This document shows positions 22,345-30,153 of a stretch of 30,153 bases of DNA, in pieces; the stretch's first letter is position 1; each line of letters opens with the position of its first letter. This DNA comes from an uncultured Flavobacterium sp. (GTDB lineage: Bacteria; Bacteroidota; Bacteroidia; Flavobacteriales; Flavobacteriaceae), in assembly GCF_946479975.1 (NCBI RefSeq), contig NZ_CAMLIX010000029.1, positions 1 through 30,153 of the forward strand, written 5' to 3'. Made by a program: the position numbers and the translations under genes. Below the pieces are notes generated by a model, which ran no database searches, was not told where the DNA came from, and saw only the letters and a list, made by a program, of their open reading frames with translations.

Positions 22345-22771
22345 ATAGAATATTTTAAAAATCCTCCATATATCTCATATGTAGCTTTTATGTTGTGCAA
22401 GTTTATTTGATTGCGAAATCCTCTTTTGCTTAGTTATTTCCCTCATATAAATAATTTATTTGGTTTTGTTAGAAATCTAACCTCTCATAAATGTCTTGTA
22501 TCATTTTTGTTTTCATTTTTTTTCAAATTTTTTCAAATATGGAAAATTCAGCTTCCTTACTAATTGATCATGATTTTATAATGATTCAAAAAATATCTTT
22601 TGAAAAACAGAAATTCTCAAATTTTGTCATTATAAAAACTTTTTCAAGTCTTATAGCCGTTATCTTTTAACATTTATTTAAAATAAATACATTCTACGAA
22701 AGATACTTTCATTGTAAGACTTTATTTTATTATTTTTACATTCGATACTTTAAAAATAAATTATCAAACAT
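22345..22771. other. host intergenic region right of the prophage
   Basis: These 427 bases are very AT-rich, with T-rich runs (TTTTCATTTTTTTTCAAATT) and no supported gene, tRNA or strong hairpin. They must hold the promoter for the gene at 22772, but I see no convincing TTTG/TAnnTTTG pair. Confidence 0.5.
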
Positions 22772-24685
22772 ATGAATACAGTTGCTGAACATATTGCAGA
22801 TTTTTTAAAAGAATACAAGCCATTTGATAATTTAACTTTTCAGGAATTATCGGATATTGCTACGAATATTCGTGTCATTAATTTAGAAAAACATGCAGTA
22901 TTATTTCAAAATAATGACACACTTCACGATAGTTTTTATGTTGTAGCCTCTGGCGTAATCAATCTGACTACTATCGCAGATGCTGAAGAAACGATTATAA
23001 ACAAATGTCATGAAGGTGATATTTTTGGTCTACGTCCGTTTTTTGCCAAAAACAACTACATGATGACCGCAAAGGCGCGTGAGGAAAGTATTGTTTATGC
23101 TATTCCAATCGCTGTTTTCAGACCTTTTGTGGCTAATAATTCGGATGTTTTAAACTTTTTATTGGAAAGTTTCGCTGTAAATTCTCGCCATACAAAAGAC
23201 AATGTAAGCGCTAACGGAAAACTGGTTTCTGATACTGATTTCTTAGATCAGCAATCAGAAATGCAATACATTCAATCACTTAACTATAATAATTCGCCTT
23301 TAACCACACAGTCTAATTCTATCATAAAAGATGTTGCCATTTTGATGACAGATTCTATGCTGGACAATATCATTATCTGCGAAAAAAATCATCCTATCGG
23401 AATTGTTACAAATGCCGATTTATCGTCTAAAATTGCAACAGGCCGTTACCCTATAACAGAAACTATTGATAAAATTATGTCATCTCCGGTTGTCACGGTT
23501 TTAGAAAATGTTTCTCTGGCCGAAGCACAATTATTGATGCTGAAACATAATGTAACTCACCTATGCGTTACCAAAGACGGTACAAGTAAATCTGTTGTAA
23601 AAGGAATTATTTCTGAACACGATCTTATTGTAGCTCAAGCAAGTAACCCAGGTGTTCTAATTAAGGAAATTAAACGTTCACAACTTCCAAAAGATTTAAA
23701 ACAGATTCGTGATCGTTTATCTGATTTGATTCAGAATTCAATTCAGAAAAATATTCCAATTTCACATGTGAGCAATATCGCTAGTGAAATTAATCTTGCT
23801 ATAATTAAGCGCGCTGTCGAGCTTTCTATTTTAGATTTAGGCTCCCCTCCTGCACGTTTTGCATGGTTAAGTATTGGAAGTCAAGGTCGTAAAGAACAAC
23901 TTTTACTTACAGATCAGGATAGTATTTTAATTTTTGAAGATGTTACACCAGAAAAATATAGAGAAGTAAAAGATTATTTCTTAAGATTAGCAAAAAGAAC
24001 TACTTCAATATTAGAAAAAGTTGGCTATGAATATTGTCCAAACGGTCATATGGGAAGTAATATGCTTTGGTGTAAATCATTGAGTGACTGGACTAAACAA
24101 TATAATAGCTGGATGAATACTCCAGGTGAAAACAGTAATGATCTAAGCAGTATTTTCTTTGATTATGAAATTGTTTTTGGAGAACCAAAAATTGAAGAAG
24201 CCATCGAAAATGTTATTTTCAAAAATGCAGTCAACAATACTTTGTTCTTTGATTTCTTAGGAAACGATGCATTAAAGAGAAATTCTCCTTTAAGTTTCTT
24301 TAAAAAATTCATTATTGAAGAAGAAGGACCTCAAAAAGGAAAATTTGATATAAAAACTCGTGCTTTAATGCCTCTGATAGATGCAGCACGTTTATTAATT
24401 CTGAATGCAAACATCAAAGGAATTCAAAATACTTATTTAAGATTCAAGCAGTTAGCAATTACAGATTCTAAAAATGCAGAAATTTATTTAAGCTGTGCCG
24501 AAGCTTTTTTAACCCTTTCTAAATTTAGAACTGTTGAGGGTTTAAAAAATGACGACTCTGGCCAATTTATTAATTTAAGAGAAATGTCTAAAACAGATAA
24601 AGACAAACTAAAAAATGCTTTGGCTCCAATGAAAGACCTCGAGGAACTAATTAAGAGTAAATTTCAATTGACACAATTCTCATAA
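22772..24685 (+). CDS. cNMP-binding/CBS/DUF294 nucleotidyltransferase-like protein
   Basis: The 637-residue protein has three parts. Residues about 15-130 form a cyclic-nucleotide-binding-type barrel (HAVLFQNNDTLHDSFYVVAS, GDIFGLRPFFA). Residues about 175-290 hold a CBS pair (KDVAILMTDSM, MSSPVVTVLENVSLAEAQLL, GIISEHDLIVAQ). From about 340 on come the DUF294 nucleotidyltransferase-like domain, with IGSQGRKEQLLLTDQDS (about 368-384) where GS and the DxD-like Asp pair would bind metal and nucleotide, and the DUF294 C-terminal domain. This resembles GlnD-type uridylyltransferase cores, and such proteins are thought to be signal-controlled nucleotidyltransferases of unknown target. The exonuclease-like gene follows 3 bases later, so the pair is almost surely co-transcribed. 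Confidence 0.9.
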   Translation: MNTVAEHIADFLKEYKPFDNLTFQELSDIATNIRVINLEKHAVLFQNNDTLHDSFYVVASGVINLTTIADAEETIINKCHEGDIFGLRPFFAKNNYMMTAKAREESIVYAIPIAVFRPFVANNSDVLNFLLESFAVNSRHTKDNVSANGKLVSDTDFLDQQSEMQYIQSLNYNNSPLTTQSNSIIKDVAILMTDSMLDNIIICEKNHPIGIVTNADLSSKIATGRYPITETIDKIMSSPVVTVLENVSLAEAQLLMLKHNVTHLCVTKDGTSKSVVKGIISEHDLIVAQASNPGVLIKEIKRSQLPKDLKQIRDRLSDLIQNSIQKNIPISHVSNIASEINLAIIKRAVELSILDLGSPPARFAWLSIGSQGRKEQLLLTDQDSILIFEDVTPEKYREVKDYFLRLAKRTTSILEKVGYEYCPNGHMGSNMLWCKSLSDWTKQYNSWMNTPGENSNDLSSIFFDYEIVFGEPKIEEAIENVIFKNAVNNTLFFDFLGNDALKRNSPLSFFKKFIIEEEGPQKGKFDIKTRALMPLIDAARLLILNANIKGIQNTYLRFKQLAITDSKNAEIYLSCAEAFLTLSKFRTVEGLKNDDSGQFINLREMSKTDKDKLKNALAPMKDLEELIKSKFQLTQFS

Positions 24686-24688
24686 AAT

Positions 24689-25285
24689 ATGCTAGACTGG
24701 CTTAAAAATATTAATAAAGACTATCCAGAATTCTGGAAAGATTATTTAACTAAATTCGAAACCAAACCTAATAGATTTGTTGTTTTATCAACAGAAACTT
24801 CTGGGTTAAATCCGGATAAAGATGTTATATTGTCTCTTGGCGCATTTTCAGTTATTGATGACAGTATCGTTATAAAAGAAAGTTTTGAAACAGTTTTACT
24901 GCAATATAAATATCTTCAAGATAACGGACTTTCGAATGAATTTATCATTGAAAGTAAAATGATGAAAATGCCTGAGCCTGATGCAATGGAAGCTTTCGTT
25001 AATTTTATTGGAAATTCAATTTTGGTTGGTCATCACATTAATTTTGATGTCGAAATGTTAAACGCCGCTTTGGAACGTTTGGATTGTGGCCGTTTAAAAA
25101 ATGAAGCTCTAGATGTAGATGTAATGTATAGAAAATTGACCGACATAAATGACAAACAGTTTTCTCTAGACGATTTGTGCGGAATTTATAAAATCCAGAA
25201 AAGTGATCGTAATTCTTCTTCTGAAGATGCTTACAGAATTGGACTTTTATTTCTTAAATTAAAATCTCGATTAGGAATCAAATAG
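24689..25285 (+). CDS. DnaQ-like 3'-5' exonuclease fold protein with altered catalytic residues
   Basis: The 198-residue protein has the DEDDh exonuclease fold: motif I is FVVLSTETSGLNP (30-42), motif II GHHINFDVEML (114-124) and motif III NSSSEDAYRIG (175-185). The usual motif I Asp (DxE) is Ser34 here, with Glu36 kept, and the usual motif III His five residues before Asp180 is Asn175. Motif II is intact. This suggests weak or no nuclease activity, or a changed metal site. It follows the DUF294 gene by 3 bases, a pairing I recall from other Bacteroidota, so it may serve as a nucleotide-binding partner. A terminator lies behind it. Confidence 0.82.
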   Translation: MLDWLKNINKDYPEFWKDYLTKFETKPNRFVVLSTETSGLNPDKDVILSLGAFSVIDDSIVIKESFETVLLQYKYLQDNGLSNEFIIESKMMKMPEPDAMEAFVNFIGNSILVGHHINFDVEMLNAALERLDCGRLKNEALDVDVMYRKLTDINDKQFSLDDLCGIYKIQKSDRNSSSEDAYRIGLLFLKLKSRLGIK

Positions 25286-25332
25286 ATCTTTAAAATTCCA
25301 ATATTTAAAATCCAAATCCCAATTATTGATAC

Positions 25333-25365
25333 AAAAAAAGCCTCTTAAAATTAAGAGGCTTTTTC
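25333..25365. terminator. bidirectional intrinsic terminator
   Basis: AAAAAAAGCCTCTTAA and TTAAGAGGCTTTTT pair around a short AA loop between the exonuclease-like gene (plus) and acs (minus), which converge. A TTCCAA-rich stretch precedes it. Confidence 0.88.
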
Positions 25366-25381
25366 GATATTTATATTTTGC

Positions 25382-27292
25382 TTAAGAAACTCTTTCTTTC
25401 ATAATTTCTTCTACAACTTCTGGATTTAATAAAGTTGAAGTATCTCCGAAATTAGAAAAATCCCCTTCAGCAATTTTACGTAGAATTCTACGCATAATTT
25501 TTCCTGAACGTGTTTTTGGCAACCCAGAAACGAATTGAATTTTATCTAATTTAGCAATTGGACCAATGTGATCTGCAATATATTGATTGATCTCTTTTGT
25601 TAAATTTTCTTTATTTCTATCTTCACCAGTTTCTTTTAGAATAACGAAACCATATAAAGCATTTCCTTTAATATCATGTGGGAAACCAACAATAGCAGAT
25701 TCTGCTACAGCTGGATGTTCGTTGATCGCATCCTCAATTGGCGCAGTTCCTAAATTATGTCCAGAAACAATTACAACGTCATCTACTCTACCCGTAATTC
25801 TGTAGTAACCAACTTCATCTCTTAATGCTCCGTCACCTGTAAAATATTTTCCAGGGAAAGCTGAGAAATACGTTTCTTTATAACGATCATGATTACCCCA
25901 AATTGTTCTAGCGATCCCAGGCCAAGGAAATTTAATACATAAACTTCCAACTACTTGATTCCCTTCGATTTCATTACGTTTTTCATCCATTAAAACGGGT
26001 TGAATTCCTGGTAAAGGTAAAGTAGCATAAGTTGGTTTTGTTGGAGTAACAAAAGCAATTGGAGAAATCATAATTCCTCCCGTTTCTGTCTGCCACCAAG
26101 TATCTACAACCGGACATCTTTTATCTCCAACGTGGTCATTGAACCAGTGCCAAGCTTCTTCGTTAATTGGTTCTCCAACAGATCCAATAACTTTAAGAGA
26201 TTTCAAAGGATATTTCTGAATGTAATCTAAACTTTCTTTTGCTAACGAACGAATTGCTGTTGGCGCTGTATAAAATTGTGTGATTTTATGTTTTTCGATA
26301 ATATCCCAAAAACGGCTAAAATCTGGATAAGAAGGAACTCCTTCAAAAATTACAGTTGTTCCACCGTTTAATAATGGTCCGTATAATATATAAGAGTGTC
26401 CTGTAATCCAGCCAATATCAGCTGTACACCAGAAGATATCATTTTCTTCGTGACTGAAAACATTTTTAAAAGTATAAGCCGTGTAAACCATGTAACCAGC
26501 AGTGGTGTGAACCATACCTTTTGGCTTACCTGTTGATCCTGAAGTATATAAAATAAACAAAGGATCTTCAGCATCCATAATTTCAGCAACACTATTATCT
26601 AAGGCAACATCTAAAAGTGGCTGCAACCAAACGTCACGCCCTTCTTTCATTTTTACCTCTGTATTTGTTCTTTTAGCAACTAAAACTCTTGTTACAGATG
26701 GGCAAGTTTCTAGAGCTTCATCAACAATTCCTTTTAAGTCAATTGTTTTGTTTCCTCTGTAACCTCCATCAGAAGTAATTACCATTTTACATTCGCAGTC
26801 GTTGATTCTTGCAGAAACTGCAGAAGCAGAAAATCCAGCGAATATTACAGAATGTATTGCTCCAATTCTAGCACAAGCTAAAACTGCAACAGCCAATTCT
26901 GGAACCATTGGTAAATAAATACAAACTCTGTCTCCTTTTCGAACGCCTTGTTCGCGAAGAACGTTTGCCATTTTTGAAACTCTTTCGTATAATTCGTTAT
27001 ACGTTATATGTAAAGCTTCTTCAGAAGGATCATTCGGTTCAAAAATAATGGCCGTTTTATCTCCTCTTTTGCTTAAATGTCTGTCGATACAATTTTTGGT
27101 AATGTTAACTTTAGCTTCAGTAAACCATTTTACTTCTGCTTCAGCCATATTGAAATCAACTACTTTTTCCCATTGTTGATACCAAGTGAAATTTTCTTCA
27201 GCTATTTTTCCCCAAAATTTTCTTGGCTCTCTTATTGACTTATTGTAATGCTTGAAATATTGTTCTAAATTTTCAATTTTGTAATAGCTCAT
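25382..27292 (-). CDS. acs: acetyl-CoA synthetase (acetate-CoA ligase)
   Basis: I chose the ATG at 27292 (MSYYKIENLEQYFKHYNKSI), giving 636 residues, close to the usual ~650; the frame further upstream is low-complexity. The acyl-adenylate motifs are all present: YTSGSTGKPKGMVHTTAGY, WWQTETGG, YFTGDGALRDEVGYYRITGR, DVVIVSGHNLGTAPIEDAI and, at the C-terminus, LPKTRSGKIMRRILRKI with the Lys that is acetylated in regulation. It makes acetyl-CoA from acetate, ATP and CoA through acetyl-AMP in the cytoplasm. It stands alone, with a terminator behind it shared with the convergent gene. Confidence 0.96.
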   Translation of the reverse strand: MSYYKIENLEQYFKHYNKSIREPRKFWGKIAEENFTWYQQWEKVVDFNMAEAEVKWFTEAKVNITKNCIDRHLSKRGDKTAIIFEPNDPSEEALHITYNELYERVSKMANVLREQGVRKGDRVCIYLPMVPELAVAVLACARIGAIHSVIFAGFSASAVSARINDCECKMVITSDGGYRGNKTIDLKGIVDEALETCPSVTRVLVAKRTNTEVKMKEGRDVWLQPLLDVALDNSVAEIMDAEDPLFILYTSGSTGKPKGMVHTTAGYMVYTAYTFKNVFSHEENDIFWCTADIGWITGHSYILYGPLLNGGTTVIFEGVPSYPDFSRFWDIIEKHKITQFYTAPTAIRSLAKESLDYIQKYPLKSLKVIGSVGEPINEEAWHWFNDHVGDKRCPVVDTWWQTETGGIMISPIAFVTPTKPTYATLPLPGIQPVLMDEKRNEIEGNQVVGSLCIKFPWPGIARTIWGNHDRYKETYFSAFPGKYFTGDGALRDEVGYYRITGRVDDVVIVSGHNLGTAPIEDAINEHPAVAESAIVGFPHDIKGNALYGFVILKETGEDRNKENLTKEINQYIADHIGPIAKLDKIQFVSGLPKTRSGKIMRRILRKIAEGDFSNFGDTSTLLNPEVVEEIMKERVS

Positions 27293-27446
27293 CTGTTTAC
27301 TGGAATTTTTTATAAATGTATTAAATCTGAACGTATTCTTAAAACAATTTAATTCATAAATTTTATCAAATAAAAGCATTTACTTAATAAAATATGATAA
27401 TTATTTGCATTTCTTTTAATTATTTATTTTTTAAAACAAATTAAAA

Positions 27447-27485
27447 GAAAAAAAGGCATAATAAAATACATATTATGCCTTTTTA
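27447..27485. terminator. intrinsic terminator-like hairpin upstream of acs
   Basis: AAAAAAAGGCATAATA and TATTATGCCTTTTT pair around a short A-rich loop, with A and T runs on the two sides. On the minus strand it would stop read-through from ilvC into acs. Confidence 0.75.
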
Positions 27486-27630
27486 AATTTAACAAATTTC
27501 AATAACAATTAATCTTGTAAACTGCTTTACAATACTTTTCTCCATTTTGAAAATAGCAGCATCATTATTAATTACAACAGAAATTTCAACAAGTATATTG
27601 TATCAATATACCCCATTATAAGGGATCAGC

Positions 27631-27665
27631 TTCACTTAACCTAATCTCGTTAAAAGTTAAGTGAA
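27631..27665. promoter_or_regulatory. 10-bp inverted repeat between ilvC and acs
   Basis: TTCACTTAAC (27631-27640) and GTTAAGTGAA (27656-27665) are exact complements with 15 bases between. There is no T run, so an operator or the remains of a repeat is more likely than a terminator. Confidence 0.4.
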
Positions 27666-27744
27666 TGCAATATGCATCTATATCTATTATCTTAATAAGT
27701 GCTTACTAATTCAAAATATTACAAATCATTGATACAGTGCAAAT

Positions 27745-27767
27745 CCCGCAAAATCCAATTTTGCGGG
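27745..27767 (-). terminator. hairpin behind ilvC
   Basis: CCCGCAAAA and TTTTGCGGG pair around a 5-base loop 19 bases behind the ilvC stop. The T run on the minus strand is short (ATTTG), so termination may be partial. Confidence 0.55.
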
Positions 27768-27785
27768 AATTCCCAATTTTTTTAA

Positions 27786-29255
27786 TTATCCAATTTTTTT
27801 CATAGCTGTCATAGACTCTCTCAACCATGCTCCTACTTCTTCGATAGGGTGCTGGCGAATTTCTTTGTTAACAGCAATTAATACTGCATTGTCTACTCCA
27901 TTTGAAGTTGAAAATGGTTTTCCAATAATATTTGTGTCCACTTTTTTCATGAATTCAGTCAATAAAGGCTTACATGCATGATCGAATAAGTAACATCCGT
28001 ATTCAGCAGTATCAGAAATTACACGATTCATTTCGAACAATTTCTTTCTAGCAATTGTGTTCGCAATTAAAGGCAATTCGTGTAATGACTCATAATAAGC
28101 TGATTCTTCGATGATTCCAGCTTCAGTCATAGTTTCAAAAGCCAATTCAACACCAGCTTTAACCATTGCAATCATTAATACTCCGTTGTCGAAATATTCT
28201 TGTTCTGAGATTGGAGCTTCTTGTGGTGCTGTTTTTTCGAAATTAGTTTCTCCTGTTGCAGCTCTCCATTTCAATAAGTTAACGTCATCATTTGCCCAGT
28301 CAGCCATCATAGTTCTAGAAAATTCTCCAGAAATAATATCATCTTGGTGCTTTTGAAATAATGGACGCATGATATCTTTTAATTCTTCAGCTAATTCATA
28401 AGCTTCGATTTTTGCTGGATTAGAAAGACGATCCATCATATTTGTAATACCTCCGTGTTTCAAAGCTTCAGTGATAGTTTCCCATCCGTACTGAATTAAT
28501 TTTGAAGCATAAGCAGCATCGATTCCTTTTTCAACCATTTTATCAAAACATAAAATAGATCCAGTTTGCAATAATCCACAAAGAATAGTTTGCTCACCCA
28601 TTAAATCTGATTTTACTTCCGCAACGAAAGATGATCTTAAAACTCCAGCTCTGTGTCCTCCAGTTGCAACTGCGTAAGCTTTTGCTTGGTCTAAACCTAA
28701 TCCGTTTGGATCGTTTTCTGGGTGAACTGCAATAAGAGTTGGAACTCCAAATCCTCTTTTGTACTCTTCACGTACTTCAGAACCTGGACATTTTGGCGCA
28801 CACATAATAACAGTAATGTCTTTACGAATCTGCATTCCTTCTTCTACAATGTTGAACCCGTGAGAATAAGCCAAAGTAGAATCTTGCTTCATTAATGGCA
28901 TAATAGCAGTTACTACAGCTGTGTGTTGTTTATCTGGTGTAAGATTACAAACTAAGTCTGCAGTTGGAATCAATTCTTCGTAAGTTCCTACTTTGAAACC
29001 GTTTTCAGAAGCATTTTTGAAAGAAGCTCTCTTTTCAGCAATTGCATCTGCACGTAATGCATAAGAAATATCTAATCCAGAATCTCTCATGTTTAATCCT
29101 TGATTCAAACCTTGCGCTCCACAACCAACAATTACAACTTTTTTTCCAGCTAAAGCTGCAATTCCGTCTGCAAATTCTGATTGCTCCATAAATTCGCAAA
29201 CTCCTAATTGTTCTAATTGTAATCTAAGTGGTAATGTATTGAAATAATTTGCCAT
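27786..29255 (-). CDS. ilvC: ketol-acid reductoisomerase, class II (long form)
   Basis: At 489 residues it matches the long class II enzymes such as E. coli IlvC (491). The NADPH motif [21 protein letters not shown] lies near residues 40-60, followed by [16 protein letters not shown]. The metal-binding Asp/Glu residues lie in [15 protein letters not shown] and [14 protein letters not shown], and a duplicated C-terminal knotted domain follows with [15 protein letters not shown]. It converts acetolactate and acetohydroxybutyrate to the dihydroxy acids in valine, leucine and isoleucine synthesis. It is the last gene of an ilvB-ilvN-ilvC order on the minus strand, 59 bases behind ilvN. Confidence 0.97.
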   Translation of the reverse strand: MANYFNTLPLRLQLEQLGVCEFMEQSEFADGIAALAGKKVVIVGCGAQGLNQGLNMRDSGLDISYALRADAIAEKRASFKNASENGFKVGTYEELIPTADLVCNLTPDKQHTAVVTAIMPLMKQDSTLAYSHGFNIVEEGMQIRKDITVIMCAPKCPGSEVREEYKRGFGVPTLIAVHPENDPNGLGLDQAKAYAVATGGHRAGVLRSSFVAEVKSDLMGEQTILCGLLQTGSILCFDKMVEKGIDAAYASKLIQYGWETITEALKHGGITNMMDRLSNPAKIEAYELAEELKDIMRPLFQKHQDDIISGEFSRTMMADWANDDVNLLKWRAATGETNFEKTAPQEAPISEQEYFDNGVLMIAMVKAGVELAFETMTEAGIIEESAYYESLHELPLIANTIARKKLFEMNRVISDTAEYGCYLFDHACKPLLTEFMKKVDTNIIGKPFSTSNGVDNAVLIAVNKEIRQHPIEEVGAWLRESMTAMKKIG

Positions 29256-29314
29256 TTTTGTTTTAATATTTAATTGAAATGAAATTTAATAATTGATATA
29301 TAACTAAGATTTTA

Positions 29315-29836
29315 TTATTTAAAGGATTCCAGTAAAGCTGAAATTTCCATTTTTTGTTTTGAAACCGAAATTCTTCCCGAACGTACAAACTGCATAATTC
29401 CGTATGGTTTGAATTTTTCGTATAATTCTTCAATTTCCGAACGTCTTCCTGATTTTGAGATCACGAAGAAATCACGAGAAACCGTTACAATTGTAGACTG
29501 GCTTTCTTTGATGATATTCTGAATTTGTTTTTCATCGAATAACAAACTTGAAGCGATTTTGAACAAAGCATTTTCAAGATAAATTGTTTCTTCATCTGTG
29601 TGATAAAATGCTTTTATAACTTCAATTTGTTTTTCAATTTGTCCAACGATATTTTGAACCCATTTTTCTGTAGTATTGACTACAATGATAAATCTTGAAA
29701 CATTCTCTATTTCTGATTCTGAAACATTTAGACTTAATATGTTAATGTGACGCTTTAAGAATATTCCTGATATTCTATTCAACAATCCCACGTTATTTTC
29801 TGAGTATACCGATATGGTAAATGTTTTATCTTCCAT
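29315..29836 (-). CDS. ilvN: acetolactate synthase small (regulatory) subunit
   Basis: The 173-residue protein begins with an ACT domain (FTISVYSENNVGLLNRISGI, then FLKRHINILSLNVSESE) and has the family's C-terminal half (FFVISKSGRRSEIEELYEKF, GIMQFVRSGRISVSK). It binds valine-type feedback inhibitors and activates the large subunit. It lies between ilvB and ilvC, 59 and 66 bases from them; the gap to ilvB holds a palindrome. Confidence 0.95.
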   Translation of the reverse strand: MEDKTFTISVYSENNVGLLNRISGIFLKRHINILSLNVSESEIENVSRFIIVVNTTEKWVQNIVGQIEKQIEVIKAFYHTDEETIYLENALFKIASSLLFDEKQIQNIIKESQSTIVTVSRDFFVISKSGRRSEIEELYEKFKPYGIMQFVRSGRISVSKQKMEISALLESFK

Positions 29837-29863
29837 TTTGTTTTTTAGTTTATTTTGTTTCAG

Positions 29864-29881
29864 TCCCGATAGCTATCGGGA
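29864..29881. repeat. 18-bp perfect palindrome TCCCGATAGCTATCGGGA
   Basis: This sequence lies in the ilvB-ilvN gap, flanked by GTTTCA and TGAAAC, which extend the symmetry. I recall CCCGATAGCTATCGGG as a highly repeated palindrome in flavobacterial genomes; only one copy occurs here, so the dispersed nature is from memory. Confidence 0.6.
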
Positions 29882-29902
29882 TTAAAACTTGAAACTTTTT
29901 CT

Positions 29903-30153
29903 TTAGCTTAATCTAATTTCTGAAACACAAGCTCCGGTTGGAATCATTGGGAATACATTATTCTCTTTTTCCACCATGACTTCTAAGAAGTAAGAATCTT
30001 TAGAAGCCAACATTTCTGCTACAGCTGCGTCTAGATCTTCACGTTGTGTTACTTTTTTAGATTTAATATGATACCCTTCTGCAATGGCAACAAAATTTGG
30101 ATTGATCATTCTTGTTGAAGCATATCGGTTGTCAAAGAACAATTCCTGCCATT
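29903..30153 (-). CDS. ilvB: acetolactate synthase large subunit, C-terminal part
   Basis: Only the last ~83 residues are in the window, from WQELFFDNRYA through MINPNFVAIAEGYHIKSKKV to VEKENNVFPMIPTGACVSEI. This is the end of the ThDP-binding C-terminal domain of AHAS (NPNFVAIAEGYHI and the VFPMIPTGA end are typical). The gene continues past the right edge, so no start can be given. With IlvN it condenses two pyruvates, or pyruvate and 2-oxobutyrate, in branched-chain amino acid synthesis. Confidence 0.93.
   Translation of the reverse strand, partial: WQELFFDNRYASTRMINPNFVAIAEGYHIKSKKVTQREDLDAAVAEMLASKDSYFLEVMVEKENNVFPMIPTGACVSEIRLS

Larger units (their letters stand above)
27293..27785. 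other. long intergenic region between ilvC and acs
   Basis: About 490 bases separate the end of ilvC from the acs start on the same strand. They contain hairpins at 27447-27484, 27631-27665 and 27745-27767 and must contain the acs promoter, but no clear TTTG/TAnnTTTG pair is visible. I find no credible gene. Confidence 0.5.

Noticed and set aside
22539..22671. 43-codon plus-strand frame MENSASLLIDHDF in the region right of attR
   Set aside because: It is short, in AT-rich intergenic DNA, with no start context, neighbours or recognisable features to support it.

Overview
The window is an AT-rich bacterial chromosome segment that looks like Bacteroidota, most likely Flavobacterium or a close relative. 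The signs are a fused 2-oxoacid dehydrogenase E1, Bacteroidota-only families such as DUF6155, absence of Shine-Dalgarno sequences before most starts, several TAnnTTTG-type -7 boxes, and REP-like intergenic repeats (CGCAAAG, TTCCAA and TACTAAG types). The genus is inferred from gene content and style, not from a marker gene.

Host region 1 (1-15559) is ordinary chromosome. It holds a partial 2OG-Fe(II) dioxygenase diverging from an E1 alpha/beta fusion, an MDR oxidoreductase behind a Crp/Fnr regulator, a small operon with a gene broken by an in-frame stop, a lipoprotein whose 3' end lies in a tandem duplication, a YbdG-type mechanosensitive channel with a DUF3817 protein, DUF6155, two superfamily 2 helicases, a type II NADH dehydrogenase, a Bcr/CflA-type MFS exporter and two small secreted proteins.

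The element (15560-22344) is the main point of interest. A 27-bp direct repeat (24/27 identical) that closely resembles the XerCD site dif bounds 6,758 bp. Inside, every protein gene lies on the minus strand and is packed end to end: a gene II/X-like rolling-circle initiator, small early proteins (a basic protein, a Cys-rich protein, a small HTH protein), then after a terminator a late block with a candidate capsid protein, a pilot-like protein, a membrane-anchored peptidoglycan hydrolase and at least four peptides of 35-56 residues, most with one membrane segment. There is no integrase, no Zot/pI ATPase and no packaging ATPase. I read it as an integrated small ssDNA phage that borrows host XerCD, probably non-filamentous and possibly membrane-containing. 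The flavobacterial phage groups Finnlakeviridae (FLiP) and the proposed Obscuriviridae are possible relatives, named from memory and not tested.

Next to the left att site is a likely control region. A plus-strand promoter and terminator would make an RNA of about 55 nt, opposite to all phage genes. Its structured body occurs twice, each copy just before a minus-strand start codon, with conserved loop and 5' arm but different, compensated stems. When the circular phage is rebuilt in silico, one copy lies upstream of rep and an att-spanning 43-codon frame overlaps the rep start, so integration would cut rep off from this leader.

Host region 2 (22345-30153) holds a cNMP/CBS/DUF294 nucleotidyltransferase-like protein with a 3'-5' exonuclease-like partner that lacks two usual catalytic residues, acetyl-CoA synthetase, and the branched-chain amino acid genes ilvC, ilvN and ilvB (partial), transcribed ilvB to ilvC on the minus strand. 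No tRNA, rRNA, CRISPR array or classical transposase was found.
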